Origin: Marinobacterium mangrovicola
GTDB lineage: Bacteria; Pseudomonadota; Gammaproteobacteria; Pseudomonadales; Balneatricaceae
NCBI RefSeq assembly: GCF_004339595.1
Contig: NZ_SMFU01000001.1
Location: 56,431-120,430, forward strand
Direction of reading: 5' to 3'
Length of the DNA: 64,000 bases
The position numbers were made by a program, and so were the translations under genes. Below the pieces are notes generated by a model that made no database searches, was not told where the DNA came from, and worked only from the letters and a program-made list of their open reading frames with translations. The first letter of the stretch is position 1. Every line of letters starts with the position of its first letter. Positions 18,420 to 27,478 of the stretch are shown piece by piece.

Positions 18420-19130
18420 TCAGTCGGTTGTTGTGGCCGGCTTTGGGGCTCTTGGGCCGAACAGTGCCGTGCCGATACGGACGATAGTGGCGCCCTCTTC
18501 GATGGCCGGAATAAGATCGCCGGACATGCCCATCGACAGGGTGTCCAGATCTGGCAGCTCGCTGCAGATCTGCTCCAGTAACTGGCGCAGGTCCGCAAAG
18601 GCGCGATGTTGTTCAGCCGGATCATCGGTGGCCGCCGGAATGGCCATCAGACCACGCAGACGCACGCCGGGCAGTTCGCTCAATGTTTTGGCCAGCGCCG
18701 GAGCCTCGTTCGGATCGCAGCCGGACTTGCTCTCCTCCCGGGATATATTCACCTGCAGGCAGATGTTCAGCGGTTCCATCCCTTCGGGACGCTGCTCTGA
18801 CAGACGCTGGCCGATCTTCAGCCGGTCGACGCTGTGTACCCAGTCGAAATGCTCGGCGATGGGGCGTGTCTTATTGGATTGGATGGGGCCGATGAAGTGC
18901 CATTCAAGCTCGAGGTCGGAAAGTGCCTCGATTTTATCCAGCGCTTCCTGCAGATAGTTTTCGCCGAAGTGGGTGAGTCCCTGCGCGACGGCGCTGCGGA
19001 CCTCGTCAGCGGAGCGGGTTTTGCTAACCGCCAGTAGCTGAACACTGTCCCGAGTGCGTCCGGCGTGCTTGCAGGCGCTCTCGATCTGCTGGTTTACGGT
19101 TAGAATTCGATCAGAAATATGACTATTCAT
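18420..19130 (-). CDS. yggS: PLP homeostasis protein YggS
   Basis: Single-domain alanine-racemase-fold protein that binds pyridoxal phosphate and buffers its free level; loss disturbs amino-acid metabolism. The PLP lysine is in L-L-A-V-S-K-T-R near residue 38; W-H-F-I-G-x-x-Q-S-N-K and the C-terminal S-M-G-M-S-G-D phosphate loop are intact. Length 236 aa is usual. Divergent from pilT with an 81-nt gap; first gene of the yggS-proC-yggT-yggU run. Confidence 0.94.
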   Translation of the reverse strand: MNSHISDRILTVNQQIESACKHAGRTRDSVQLLAVSKTRSADEVRSAVAQGLTHFGENYLQEALDKIEALSDLELEWHFIGPIQSNKTRPIAEHFDWVHSVDRLKIGQRLSEQRPEGMEPLNICLQVNISREESKSGCDPNEAPALAKTLSELPGVRLRGLMAIPAATDDPAEQHRAFADLRQLLEQICSELPDLDTLSMGMSGDLIPAIEEGATIVRIGTALFGPRAPKPATTTD

Positions 19131-19211
19131 CTGCCTTTGACCAATCTAATTGGCATGTGGGGGCTATTCTGCTAGAACAGGACTCTAAAGATACAAGCCC
19201 CGGGCCGCATT

Positions 19212-20246
19212 ATGGATATTACCGAACTTCTCGCCTTCGCCGTACAGCAAGGCGCTTCCGACCTTCACCTGACCGCCGGCATGCCGCCGTTGATTCGTGT
19301 CGATGGTGACGTGCGCCGCATCAAGCTGCCGGCGATGGATCACAAGCAGGTACACACGCTTGTCTACGATATTATGAACGACAAGCAGCGTAAGGAATAC
19401 GAGGAAAACTACGAGACCGACTTCTCGTTCGAAGTACCCAAACTGTCACGTTTCCGTGTCAACGCATTCAACCAGCACCGTGGTGCGGCGGCGGTGTTCC
19501 GTACCGTACCCAACAAGGTGCTGACGCTGGACGATCTCGGCATGGGCAAGGTGTTTCGTGACCTGTCGGATCAGCCCCGTGGTCTGGTGCTCGTGACCGG
19601 TCCGACCGGTTCCGGTAAGAGTACGACACTGGCAGCGATGATGGACTATGTCAACGACACCCGTACCGACCACATCCTGACCATCGAAGACCCGATCGAA
19701 TTTGTTCACGAGAGCAAGAAGTGCCTGATCAACCAGCGTGAGGTGCACCGTGATACTCACAGCTTCTCCAACGCTCTGCGTTCGGCGCTGCGTGAAGACC
19801 CGGATGTGATCCTGGTGGGTGAGATGCGAGACCTGGAAACCATCCGCCTGGCACTGACCGCGGCGGAAACCGGTCACCTGGTGTTCGGCACCCTGCACAC
19901 CACCTCAGCGGCGAAAACCATCGACCGTATCATCGACGTATTTCCGGCCGAAGAGAAAGACATGGTTCGCTCCATGCTGTCGGAATCATTGCAGGGCGTT
20001 ATCTCCCAGACGCTGCTGAAAAAGCCCAAGGGCGGACGAGTGGCTGCCCACGAGATTATGATCGGCACCCCCGCGATCCGTAACCTGATCCGTGAGGACA
20101 AGGTTGCGCAGATGTACTCAGCGATACAGACCGGCGCCGCCTACGGCATGAAAACCCTGGATCAGTCGCTGCTCGAGCTGTCACAGAAAGGCCTGATTTC
20201 GCGCGAAACCGCGCGTGAAAAGGCGAAGAACCCCAGCTCGTTCTGA
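19212..20246 (+). CDS. pilT: Type IV pilus retraction ATPase PilT
   Basis: Hexameric secretion-type ATPase that depolymerises type IV pili for twitching, surface sensing and DNA uptake. Walker A is G-P-T-G-S-G-K-S-T near residue 135; the Asp box, Walker B and His box (G-H-L-V-F-G-T-L-H-T) follow, and the C-terminal retraction motif A-I-R-N-L-I-R-E is present. Length 344 aa is standard. The ATG at 19212 lies 81 nt from the divergent yggS start. Pairs with pilU 21 nt downstream. Confidence 0.97.
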   Translation: MDITELLAFAVQQGASDLHLTAGMPPLIRVDGDVRRIKLPAMDHKQVHTLVYDIMNDKQRKEYEENYETDFSFEVPKLSRFRVNAFNQHRGAAAVFRTVPNKVLTLDDLGMGKVFRDLSDQPRGLVLVTGPTGSGKSTTLAAMMDYVNDTRTDHILTIEDPIEFVHESKKCLINQREVHRDTHSFSNALRSALREDPDVILVGEMRDLETIRLALTAAETGHLVFGTLHTTSAAKTIDRIIDVFPAEEKDMVRSMLSESLQGVISQTLLKKPKGGRVAAHEIMIGTPAIRNLIREDKVAQMYSAIQTGAAYGMKTLDQSLLELSQKGLISRETAREKAKNPSSF

Positions 20247-20267
20247 TGCGCTGAAGGAGAATAAAGA

Positions 20268-21431
20268 GTGGATTTTACGCAACTGCTGAAAGTGATGTCG
20301 GAGCGCGGGGCATCGGATCTGTTCGTGACCGCCGGCGCTGCGCCGTCGATCAAGGTCGATGGCACCATCAAGCCTCTGACCCGCGAAACCCTTAAACCGG
20401 CACAGGCGCGGGCGCTGGTTTACAGCACCATGAACGATAAACAGCTGGCCGAGTTTGAAGGTACCAGCGAGTGTAACTTTGCGATCAGCGCGCCGGGTAT
20501 CGGCCGCTACCGTGTCAGCGCGTATATGCAGCGCAACTCACCGGCAATGGTGCTGCGTGCGATCAACGACTATATCCCGTCACTGGAAGAGCTGAACCTG
20601 CCGCCGGTGCTGAAGGATCTGGCGATGACCAAGCGCGGTCTGATCCTGTTTGTCGGTGGTACCTCCACCGGTAAGTCCACCTCGCTGGCGTCGATGATCG
20701 ACTACCGCAACGTGCATCATGCGGGTCATATCATCACCATTGAGGACCCGATCGAATATATCCACAAGCATAAGAAGAGCATCATCACCCAGCGTGAAGT
20801 GGGTATTGATACGGAATCCTTTGAAGTGGCGTTGAAAAACACCCTGCGTCAGGCGCCTGACGTCATCCTGATGGGTGAAATTCGCTCTGCGGATACCATG
20901 AAGTATGCACTGCAGTTCGCCGAGACTGGCCACCTCTGTCTGGCCACGCTGCACGCCAACAACGCCAACCAGGCGCTGGACCGCATCATCTCCTTCTTTG
21001 GGCCTGAGCATCACGATCAGATCTGGATGGATATGTCGCTGAACCTGAAAGCGATCATCGCCCAGCAGCTGCTGCCCACCGTGGATGGCAAGGGCCGCCG
21101 TGCTGCCATCGAAGTGCTGATCAACACCCCGCTGATCCAGGATCTGATCCGCAAGGCGGAGGTTCACGAGATCAAGGATGTGGTGAAGAAGTCCACCAAC
21201 CTGGGGATGCAGACCTTCGACCAGGCGCTCTACATCCTCTACAAGGATGGCATCATCACTTACGAGACCGCTCTCAGTCACGCAGACTCTGCCAACGATC
21301 TGCGCCTGATGATCAAGCTGAATTCCGATACCAACCCGGATCTGGAAACCGACGATATGCCGTCGTTTACGCTCCAGGATGAGGAAGACAACATGAACTA
21401 CCAGGGCGATGCGGATGTGAGAGGGATGTAA
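20268..21431 (+). CDS. pilU: Type IV pilus retraction ATPase PilU
   Basis: PilT paralogue that supports PilT-dependent retraction under load. Starts with GTG preceded by AAGGAG. The Walker A is the variant G-G-T-S-T-G-K-S-T typical of PilU, with C-terminal I-Q-D-L-I-R-K in place of the PilT AIRNLIRE. The acidic C-terminal tail (E-T-D-D-M-P-S-F-T-L-Q-D-E-E-D) is also PilU-like. Length 387 aa. A bidirectional terminator follows. Confidence 0.95.
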   Translation: MDFTQLLKVMSERGASDLFVTAGAAPSIKVDGTIKPLTRETLKPAQARALVYSTMNDKQLAEFEGTSECNFAISAPGIGRYRVSAYMQRNSPAMVLRAINDYIPSLEELNLPPVLKDLAMTKRGLILFVGGTSTGKSTSLASMIDYRNVHHAGHIITIEDPIEYIHKHKKSIITQREVGIDTESFEVALKNTLRQAPDVILMGEIRSADTMKYALQFAETGHLCLATLHANNANQALDRIISFFGPEHHDQIWMDMSLNLKAIIAQQLLPTVDGKGRRAAIEVLINTPLIQDLIRKAEVHEIKDVVKKSTNLGMQTFDQALYILYKDGIITYETALSHADSANDLRLMIKLNSDTNPDLETDDMPSFTLQDEEDNMNYQGDADVRGM

Positions 21432-21456
21432 GCAATCCCCTGCGAGAGTGCCAACG

Positions 21457-21490
21457 AAAAGGCCGCTGAACTTCAGCGGCCTTTTTCTTT
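21457..21490. terminator. Bidirectional rho-independent terminator
   Basis: GGCCGCTGAA 21461-21470 pairs with TTCAGCGGCC 21472-21481, flanked by AAAA on the left and CTTTTTC on the right. It lies between convergent pilU and the pyr operon and fits both. Confidence 0.85.
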
Positions 21491-21510
21491 ATGTCCTGCG
21501 CGTCAGGGTC

Positions 21511-22785
21511 CTAGCGGCGGAAGACGATCTCGCCGCCGAGCAGGGTAATCTGCACACGGCCTTTCAGCGTTTTACCGGCGAAAGGTGTGTTGCGTCCGCC
21601 CGAGCGCATCTGCGCGGGCTCAAGCCGCCACTCTTCATTGGGGTCGAAGATACAGATATCCGCCTGAGTACCCACCTCCAGAGTGCCGTCATCCAGGCCG
21701 AGGATTCTGGCCGGCCCCAACGTCAGCTTTTCAACCACCTGGGGAAGCTCCAGCAGTTGTTCCTCAACCAGCTGTAGCGACAGGGAAAGCAGGGTCTCCA
21801 GATTGCTCATGCCCGGCTCTGTAGCGGCGAAGGGCGCCTGCTTGGCGATCGCTTCGTGGGGCTGATGATCGGAGCAGATCGCCTGCAGCGTATCGGTGAC
21901 CAGGCCCTGACGCAGGCCGGCACGGTCCAGCTGGCCGCGTAGCGGTGGCAGCAGGTGGTAGTCGGCGTCGAAGCCGCTGACCGATTCGTCGATCAGCAGC
22001 AGGTTCTGGATCGATACGTCGGCGGTGACGTTGAGGCCGCGTTCGCGGGCTGCTTCGATCAGGCGTACCGAGCGCTCGCAGGAGAGCTGGCCGAAATGCG
22101 CGCGCACGCCGGTCTGTTCCACCAGCATCAGACAGCGGGAGACTTCGATGGTCTCGGCCGCTTCGGAGATACCGTTCAGGCCCAGGCGCGTGCTGGTGGC
22201 GCCTTCATGCATGCAGCCGTTAACGCTCAACGACTGATCCTGTGCCTGGAAGATCACCAGCAGATCATGGGTCGCGGCATATTCCAGCGCGCGCAATAGC
22301 ACTAGCGTACTGGCTACCGGTTTGCGGGTATTGGTAAAGGCGATACAGCCAGAGCTGGCCAGGGCATGCATCGGTGCCAGCTGCTCGCCGGCCAGCCCCT
22401 GGGTCAGAGCGCCCATTGGCAGCACGCGGGCAAGGCCTTGTTCGGCGGCGCGATCCTGAATCAGCTCGGCTACGGCAGGGGTGTCGACCACCGGTTTGGT
22501 GGTGGGCGGAGTCACGAGCGTGGTGATGCCGCCGGCCGCCGCTGCGGCAGTTTCGCTGGCGATATTGCCTTTCTGGGTATAACCCGGTTCGCGGACGTGG
22601 GCGCAAAGGTCAATAAAGCCGGGGCAAACCACCAGGCCTTCGGCCTCGATCACTTCCTCGGCTTCAAAGCCCTCCGGTACTTCGTCGATGGCGAGAATCT
22701 CTTCGCCGCGAATATAGAGGTTACCTATCTGGTCCAGTTGCTGGGCCGGATCGATCAGCCGGCCACCCCGAATAAGAATGTTCAT
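21511..22785 (-). CDS. pyrX: Dihydroorotase-like, probably non-catalytic PyrC' (PyrX)
   Basis: An amidohydrolase-fold protein of 424 residues, downstream of pyrB by 14 nt. It has lost most metal-site residues: the usual H-x-H of the first strand reads C-A-H before V-R-E-P-G, the His-containing strands read F-Q-A-Q-D-Q and H-F-G-Q-L-S, and the expected H-H reads S-I-Q-N-L. Only the last strand C-S-D-H-Q-P-H keeps the Asp and His. This is the pattern of the inactive PyrC' subunit that Pseudomonas aspartate transcarbamoylase needs to assemble as a 480-kDa dodecamer. A separate active PyrC must exist elsewhere in the genome (inference). Downstream lies the terminator at 21457-21490. Confidence 0.93.
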   Translation of the reverse strand: MNILIRGGRLIDPAQQLDQIGNLYIRGEEILAIDEVPEGFEAEEVIEAEGLVVCPGFIDLCAHVREPGYTQKGNIASETAAAAAGGITTLVTPPTTKPVVDTPAVAELIQDRAAEQGLARVLPMGALTQGLAGEQLAPMHALASSGCIAFTNTRKPVASTLVLLRALEYAATHDLLVIFQAQDQSLSVNGCMHEGATSTRLGLNGISEAAETIEVSRCLMLVEQTGVRAHFGQLSCERSVRLIEAARERGLNVTADVSIQNLLLIDESVSGFDADYHLLPPLRGQLDRAGLRQGLVTDTLQAICSDHQPHEAIAKQAPFAATEPGMSNLETLLSLSLQLVEEQLLELPQVVEKLTLGPARILGLDDGTLEVGTQADICIFDPNEEWRLEPAQMRSGGRNTPFAGKTLKGRVQITLLGGEIVFRR

Positions 22786-22799
22786 GCGCTGTTCGGTCC

Positions 22800-23816
22800 T
22801 TAAAGGTTGAGGTTGTCGATATCCGGCTGGGCACGGTTTTTCTCGGCGAGCTGGCCACTCATCGCCATGGACATCACCGCCATGCGCACGGCGATGCCGT
22901 TGGTGACCTGGTCCAGAATCACCGAACGCTCTCCGTCCGCCACGGCGGATTCGATCTCCACGCCACGGTTGATCGGGCCCGGATGCATGACGATGGCATC
23001 CGGCTTGGCGAAGGCCAGTTTGTCGCGGGTGAGGCCGTACAGCTTGTAGAACTCGGACTCGCTCGGCAGCAAGGCGCTGTCCATACGCTCTTTCTGCAGA
23101 CGCAACATCATCACCACATCCACGTCGCGCAGGCCGGAGTTCATATCGGTGTAGACCCTGGCGCCAAGGGATTCGATATGACGCGGCAGCAGTGTCTGCG
23201 GCGCAATAACGCGGATCTCTTCGGCACCGAGGATACGCAGCGCGTGGATCTGCGAGCGCGCTACCCGGGAGTGCAGAATGTCACCGACGATGGCAACCTT
23301 GAGTCCTTCGAACTGGCCCTTGTGGCGGCGAATGGTGAGCATATCCAGCATCGCCTGGGTCGGGTGCGCATGACGGCCATCGCCAGCGTTGATCACCGCC
23401 ACATCAGGCGTGACCTGTTCGGCGATAAAGTGCGCAGCTCCAGAGTCGGAATGACGCACCACGAACATGTCCGAATGCATGGCGCGCATGGTCATCAGCG
23501 TATCCTTCAGGGTTTCACCCTTCTTGGTGGATGAGGTGCTGATGTTCAGGTTGAGCACGTCGGCGGAGAGGCGCTTGGCGGCCAGCTCGAACGTGGACAG
23601 GGTTCGGGTGCTGGCCTCGAAAAACAGGTTCACCACGGTTTTACCGCGCAGCAGCGGTACCTTTTTAACCTGCTGGGCGCTCATGTCGACGAAGGAGTCG
23701 GCGGTATCGAGGATCTCGGTCAGCAGCTCTTTCGGCAGCCCTTCGGTGGTCAGAAAATGGCGTAACTGGCCGTTTTCGGTCAGCTGGATCGGGCATCGGT
23801 TGATCGGTTCGGACAT
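22800..23816 (-). CDS. pyrB: Aspartate carbamoyltransferase catalytic chain
   Basis: Condenses carbamoyl phosphate with aspartate in pyrimidine synthesis. The carbamoyl-phosphate motif F-F-E-A-S-T-R-T-L appears near residue 67 and H-P-T-Q-A-M-L-D near residue 150. The 338-residue length includes the N-terminal extension found in Pseudomonas-type class A enzymes, which bind effectors through this extension and require PyrC' (the next gene). No pyrI is present here, in agreement with that class. Follows pyrR by 20 nt. Confidence 0.95.
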   Translation of the reverse strand: MSEPINRCPIQLTENGQLRHFLTTEGLPKELLTEILDTADSFVDMSAQQVKKVPLLRGKTVVNLFFEASTRTLSTFELAAKRLSADVLNLNISTSSTKKGETLKDTLMTMRAMHSDMFVVRHSDSGAAHFIAEQVTPDVAVINAGDGRHAHPTQAMLDMLTIRRHKGQFEGLKVAIVGDILHSRVARSQIHALRILGAEEIRVIAPQTLLPRHIESLGARVYTDMNSGLRDVDVVMMLRLQKERMDSALLPSESEFYKLYGLTRDKLAFAKPDAIVMHPGPINRGVEIESAVADGERSVILDQVTNGIAVRMAVMSMAMSGQLAEKNRAQPDIDNLNL

Positions 23817-23836
23817 GGTCTTTTCCCGGCTTAAAG

Positions 23837-24346
23837 TCAGTCGCGCTGGCGAATGGTCAGGGTAAGGGGATCGGGGCCGCTCAGTTTGATCGACTGGTCT
23901 GGCCCAAGGGCCAGGGTGCCGCCGACCACATCGGCCTGGATCGGCAGTTCGCGGCGCTGCAGATCCAGCAGCGTAATCAGCATTACCGAGGCGGGGCGGC
24001 CGTAGTCGAACAGCTCATTCAGGGCGGCGCGAATCGTGCGGCCAGTCATGACGACGTCGTCAACCAGCAGAATATGGCGGCCTTCCACCGGGCAGGGAAG
24101 CTGGGAAGGCTGAACCTTGGGGTTCAGGCCGACCTGAGTGAAGTCATCGCGGTAGAAGGAGATATCCAGCACGCCCAGCGGCGTTTCGATGTCGAGATCC
24201 TGGTGCAGCCGCTCGGCGATCCAGGCACCACCGGTGCGGATGCCGATCATCAGCGGGTCTTTGATTTCACGTTGAATAATCTGAGCACGCGTTTCGCCGC
24301 TGATCTTCTCCAGCAGGGCTTCAACGCTAAGGGTTCCCGATAACAT
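23837..24346 (-). CDS. pyrR: Pyrimidine regulator / uracil phosphoribosyltransferase PyrR
   Basis: PRTase-fold protein (169 aa). The PRPP loop [13 protein letters not shown] is intact. In Gram-positives PyrR attenuates pyr mRNA; in Pseudomonas relatives it lies before pyrB and may be an UPRTase and/or regulator. I saw no obvious attenuator between pyrR and pyrB (20 nt). The ATG at 24346 is preceded by GGAGG 6 nt upstream; the frame stays open further up but overlaps ruvX more. The start overlaps the ruvX end by 20 nt. Confidence 0.9.
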   Translation of the reverse strand: MLSGTLSVEALLEKISGETRAQIIQREIKDPLMIGIRTGGAWIAERLHQDLDIETPLGVLDISFYRDDFTQVGLNPKVQPSQLPCPVEGRHILLVDDVVMTGRTIRAALNELFDYGRPASVMLITLLDLQRRELPIQADVVGGTLALGPDQSIKLSGPDPLTLTIRQRD

Positions 24347-24803
24347 AGAGGTCCTCCAGTCGGGTATGACTCGGTATACGGGTATCACTGGCGAACCAGT
24401 CTTCCAGCAGCAGGCGGGCGGCGATGCCGTCCACGGACTCCTGTTTGAAATTGGTGCCGCCGCCGGCCTCGAGATGTATGCGTTTGGCTTCGGCGGTGGT
24501 GAGACGCTCGTCGATCAGAAAGCAGGGGAGTTGGTAACGGTCCTGGATGCGGTTGGCGAACTTGCGCGCGCGGCGGGCCATATCGCTGATACTGCCGTCC
24601 ATATTCAGCGGCAGACCAACCACTAGAGTACTGGGTTGCCAGTCGGCGATCAGGTTATCCAGTGCCTGCCAGTCGGGTTTACCGTCGCGGGCGGTCAGGG
24701 GGTCCAGTGGCGAAGCTGTGGCGGTGATTGTCTGGCCGATGGCCACGCCGATGCGGCCGCTGCCAAAGTCGAAGCCCATCACCTGCTGATTGTCTGTGCT
24801 CAT
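24327..24803 (-). CDS. ruvX: Holliday-junction resolvase-like protein RuvX (YqgF)
   Basis: RNase H-fold protein of 158 residues (family usual about 140-160). The first catalytic Asp is in [12 protein letters not shown]; the second motif is D-E-R-L-T-T-A-E-A and the last acidic residue is in V-D-G-I-A-A. Members process 16S rRNA precursor ends and possibly resolve junctions. Sits between yqgE (16 nt) and pyrR (20-nt overlap), the standard order in Pseudomonas. Confidence 0.92.
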   Translation of the reverse strand: MSTDNQQVMGFDFGSGRIGVAIGQTITATASPLDPLTARDGKPDWQALDNLIADWQPSTLVVGLPLNMDGSISDMARRARKFANRIQDRYQLPCFLIDERLTTAEAKRIHLEAGGGTNFKQESVDGIAARLLLEDWFASDTRIPSHTRLEDLYVIGNP

Positions 24804-24819
24804 GAATGCTTATATGTGT

Positions 24820-25386
24820 TCAGGCATGACCGGCGTGAGCCGTCAGTAGATTCAGATTGATTCCGAGCATGGATGCCGCAGCGTTGAGCCGCTCCTCGGC
24901 TGGCATCCGAAATATTATATCGAAATTGAAGGGGCAGCTTAACCAGAGGTTGTTGCTCAATTCCTCCTCCAGTTGACCTGGACCCCAGCCGGCGTAACCC
25001 AGAGTGACAATAAATTCGTCCGGGCCCTGGTTGGCGGCGATCGCTTCGAGGATATCGAGGGAGCTGGTAACGCTGATTTCGTCGGTGATCTCCTGGGTGT
25101 TTAACCAGGTACCGGCACTGTGCGGGTGCAGGACAAAGCCCCGATCCTGGTGCACCGGGCCGCCATCGTAAACCGGGTGCTGTGCCAGCGCAGCGGGTCC
25201 GGTGGGCAGGCCGAGATGGTTGAGCAGGTCTGGCAGCTGCAAACCGCTGCAGCGATTGATCACCAGTCCCAAGGCGCCGTAGTCGCCGTGCTCGCAGATG
25301 TAGGTCAGCGTTTGGGCAAAGTTGGGATCGTCCAGGTGTGGCATGGACAGCAGAAACTGGTTTCGTAGACGGGTGGGTACGGCCAT
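24820..25386 (-). CDS. yqgE: YqgE/AlgH family protein (DUF179)
   Basis: A 188-residue DUF179 protein of unknown biochemical function; AlgH is the Pseudomonas homologue. Diagnostic segments: M-P-H-L-D-D-P-N-F, G-A-L-G-L-V-I-N-R, G-G-P-V-H-Q-D-R-G-F-V-L-H and L-G-Y-A-G-W-G-P-G-Q-L. The ATG at 25386 gives the usual eight residues before the conserved core; a GTG at 25464 would add 26 residues. No clear ribosome binding site precedes either start. Followed by ruvX. Confidence 0.92.
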   Translation of the reverse strand: MAVPTRLRNQFLLSMPHLDDPNFAQTLTYICEHGDYGALGLVINRCSGLQLPDLLNHLGLPTGPAALAQHPVYDGGPVHQDRGFVLHPHSAGTWLNTQEITDEISVTSSLDILEAIAANQGPDEFIVTLGYAGWGPGQLEEELSNNLWLSCPFNFDIIFRMPAEERLNAAASMLGINLNLLTAHAGHA

Positions 25387-25517
25387 AAACTGGGCTGCCG
25401 GTTGGGTTGAATGGGGTACCGCAAACCTAAAGAAACTTTTTAAATCTTCAAAGCCGCTACGCACATAGAGCGGGCGGGGCCGGAAGGCCCAAACCTGAGC
25501 GTAGTACCTATAAAAAA

Positions 25518-26480
25518 TTAGTACACCTGGGCCTGTTTCTCAAATTTCCAGGTACGGATGACAGCCAGTTTGTCAGCGCGTTTGCGCATCTCCACCGGGA
25601 AGGGCTGGAAGGGAGCGGCGAGCTGCACGATACGCACAGCGGCATCGTCGAGAATGGCGTGGCCGGAGGATTCCAGGATCTGAATGCGGTCGACGCTGCC
25701 ATCCGGCAGGATCTCCACCAACACCCTTAAGATGCCGTAGATCTTGTTACGTCGGGCTTGCTCCGGATAGTTCAGGTTGCCCACGTTCTCGATTTTGCGG
25801 CGCCAGTTATCCAGATAGCGGGCGTCCTCGTGGGACATGGTGGATGCGGCGGTCAGGCGCAGAACCCGGGGGCGCTTGGCATAGGCTTTGCGCTCGTTCT
25901 CAAGCTGCGCCTGCAGGCTGGCGATCTCCAGGCTGCGAGCCAGCAGTGAGGTCGATGTACCGCGTGTCGGCTGAGGTTTCGACGCCGCGGTCTGTTCCTG
26001 AGTGTCTGCCGCCTGCGGCTGAGTCTCGGCCTGGGTGGTAACCACCTCAGTTTCGCCGCTTTGCGATTGTGGCCGGGCTTGCTGTGCCGGTGGTTCCGGC
26101 GTTGGCGGGGTTGGTTTCACTGGCTCAGGGTCGGGCGAAGGCGGCGTGGGCGCAGCCTGGGCCGACTGCGGTCTGGGAGTCTCGCTGGTGAAGCTGGCTT
26201 CGTCAGGAGAGGAGGGTACCGCCTTCTCTTCGCTGCTGCCGCTGCCCTGCTGGTTGGACTGGGCGATGAAGTCAGCGTCTTCAGGTGCTTCCTCCTGCTC
26301 ATACTGCGCCAGCGTGATATCCAGAGTCTGGGGCGGCGGCGGAGGGTCAGGAAAGTCGAAGCTGAGCATCAACAGCAAAATGCCGTGACAGGCTGCTGCC
26401 AGGAACAGCAGGAGGCCGAAGCGCTCCTTACTGAGATGGCGCCAGTCGTTATCGTCTTGCAATACCTGCCGCAGTTTCAT
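25518..26480 (-). CDS. tonB: Energy transducer TonB (TonB3-like)
   Basis: A 320-residue TonB. The single N-terminal membrane anchor is at residues 20-40, followed by a proline/glutamate/glutamine-rich periplasmic linker (about 45-175), a short coiled region and a C-terminal TonB domain with L-V-E-I-L-P-D-G-S-V and the A-P-F-Q-P-F-P segment. Its place between yqgE and gshB equals that of P. aeruginosa tonB3 (PA0406), which is needed for twitching motility, and no exbB/exbD is adjacent. A link to the pilT/pilU genes nearby is inference. It ends 4 nt... more exactly, gshB ends 4 nt beyond its start on the same strand. Confidence 0.9.
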   Translation of the reverse strand: MKLRQVLQDDNDWRHLSKERFGLLLFLAAACHGILLLMLSFDFPDPPPPPQTLDITLAQYEQEEAPEDADFIAQSNQQGSGSSEEKAVPSSPDEASFTSETPRPQSAQAAPTPPSPDPEPVKPTPPTPEPPAQQARPQSQSGETEVVTTQAETQPQAADTQEQTAASKPQPTRGTSTSLLARSLEIASLQAQLENERKAYAKRPRVLRLTAASTMSHEDARYLDNWRRKIENVGNLNYPEQARRNKIYGILRVLVEILPDGSVDRIQILESSGHAILDDAAVRIVQLAAPFQPFPVEMRKRADKLAVIRTWKFEKQAQVY

Positions 26481-26484
26481 GCCG

Positions 26485-27438
26485 TTAGTTCTGGCCCAGC
26501 GTTTGTTCGATACAGTCCATCAGCTGCATGCCGATATCCAGGCCGAACTGATTATCCAGTTCTCGCAGGCAGGTCGGGCTGGTGACATTGATCTCGGTGA
26601 GATAGTCGCCGATCACGTCGAGACCGACGAAGAACAATCCTTTCTCTTTCAGCGTGGGTCCTACCTGTTCACAGATCCAGCGGTCGCGGTCACTCAGCGG
26701 GCGGCCTTCGCCGCGGCCACCGGCCGCCAGGTTACCACGGGTTTCACCGGCAGAGGGGATGCGGGCCAGGGCATAAGGCACCGGTTCGCCGTTGATCATC
26801 AGAATACGCTTGTCGCCATCCTTGATCTCCGGCAGATACTTCTGCGCCATGATGGTCTGCTGGCCGTGCTCGGTCAGGGTCTCGATGATCACGCCCAGGT
26901 TCACGCCATCTTCTTTGATGCGGAAGATCGATGAGCCGCCCATGCCATCCAGCGGCTTGAAAATGACGTCCTGGTGTTCGGCATGGAAGTCTCGCAGCAG
27001 CTGGGCATCGCGGGTCACCAGCACCGGCGGGCAGCACTGCGGGAACTGGGTAGCGAACAGTTTTTCGTTGCAGTCACGCACCGACTGGGTGCGGTTGACC
27101 ACCAGCACACCTTCGCGCTCGGCCATGGCGAGCAGGTGAGTGGTGTAAAGAAACTCGTTGGTGAAGGGCGGGTCCTGGCGCATCAGGATCACGTCCAGGT
27201 CGGCCAGCGGGCGGATGGCGTACTCGCCGCGTTCAAACCAGTTATCCGGATCCATAGCGACCTTGAGTGGTGCCATTTTCGCTTGGGCGACACCATCGCG
27301 GCTGAACAGGTGGCTCTGCTCCATGTAGTGCAGTTCCCAGCCCTTTCGCTGCGCGGCATGCAGCAGCCCCAGTGAGGTGTCTTTCTTGAAGGTGATCGAC
27401 TCAATGGGGTCCATCACGATGCCGACTTTTATGGTCAT
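26485..27438 (-). CDS. gshB: Glutathione synthetase
   Basis: ATP-grasp ligase joining gamma-glutamylcysteine and glycine. The N-terminal I-K-V-G-I-V-M-D-P-I motif fixes the ATG at 27438, preceded by AGGAA. ATP-grasp elements K-P-L-D-G-M-G-G and the C-terminal E-I-N-V-T-S-P-T motif are intact. Length 317 aa is usual. Located 4 nt before the tonB start and 40 nt after rsmE; in Pseudomonas the pilGHIJK-chp cluster follows gshB, but not here. Glutathione also feeds the fghA formaldehyde route at the right end of the window. Confidence 0.96.
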   Translation of the reverse strand: MTIKVGIVMDPIESITFKKDTSLGLLHAAQRKGWELHYMEQSHLFSRDGVAQAKMAPLKVAMDPDNWFERGEYAIRPLADLDVILMRQDPPFTNEFLYTTHLLAMAEREGVLVVNRTQSVRDCNEKLFATQFPQCCPPVLVTRDAQLLRDFHAEHQDVIFKPLDGMGGSSIFRIKEDGVNLGVIIETLTEHGQQTIMAQKYLPEIKDGDKRILMINGEPVPYALARIPSAGETRGNLAAGGRGEGRPLSDRDRWICEQVGPTLKEKGLFFVGLDVIGDYLTEINVTSPTCLRELDNQFGLDIGMQLMDCIEQTLGQN

Positions 27439-27478
27439 CTGAAATTCCTGTCTGTCCTGAACGGAGCGACTGGGCCGG

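Noticed and set aside
19131..19211. Sigma-54 promoter for pilT
   Set aside because: A GG and a downstream GC are present but not with the required 10-nt spacing.
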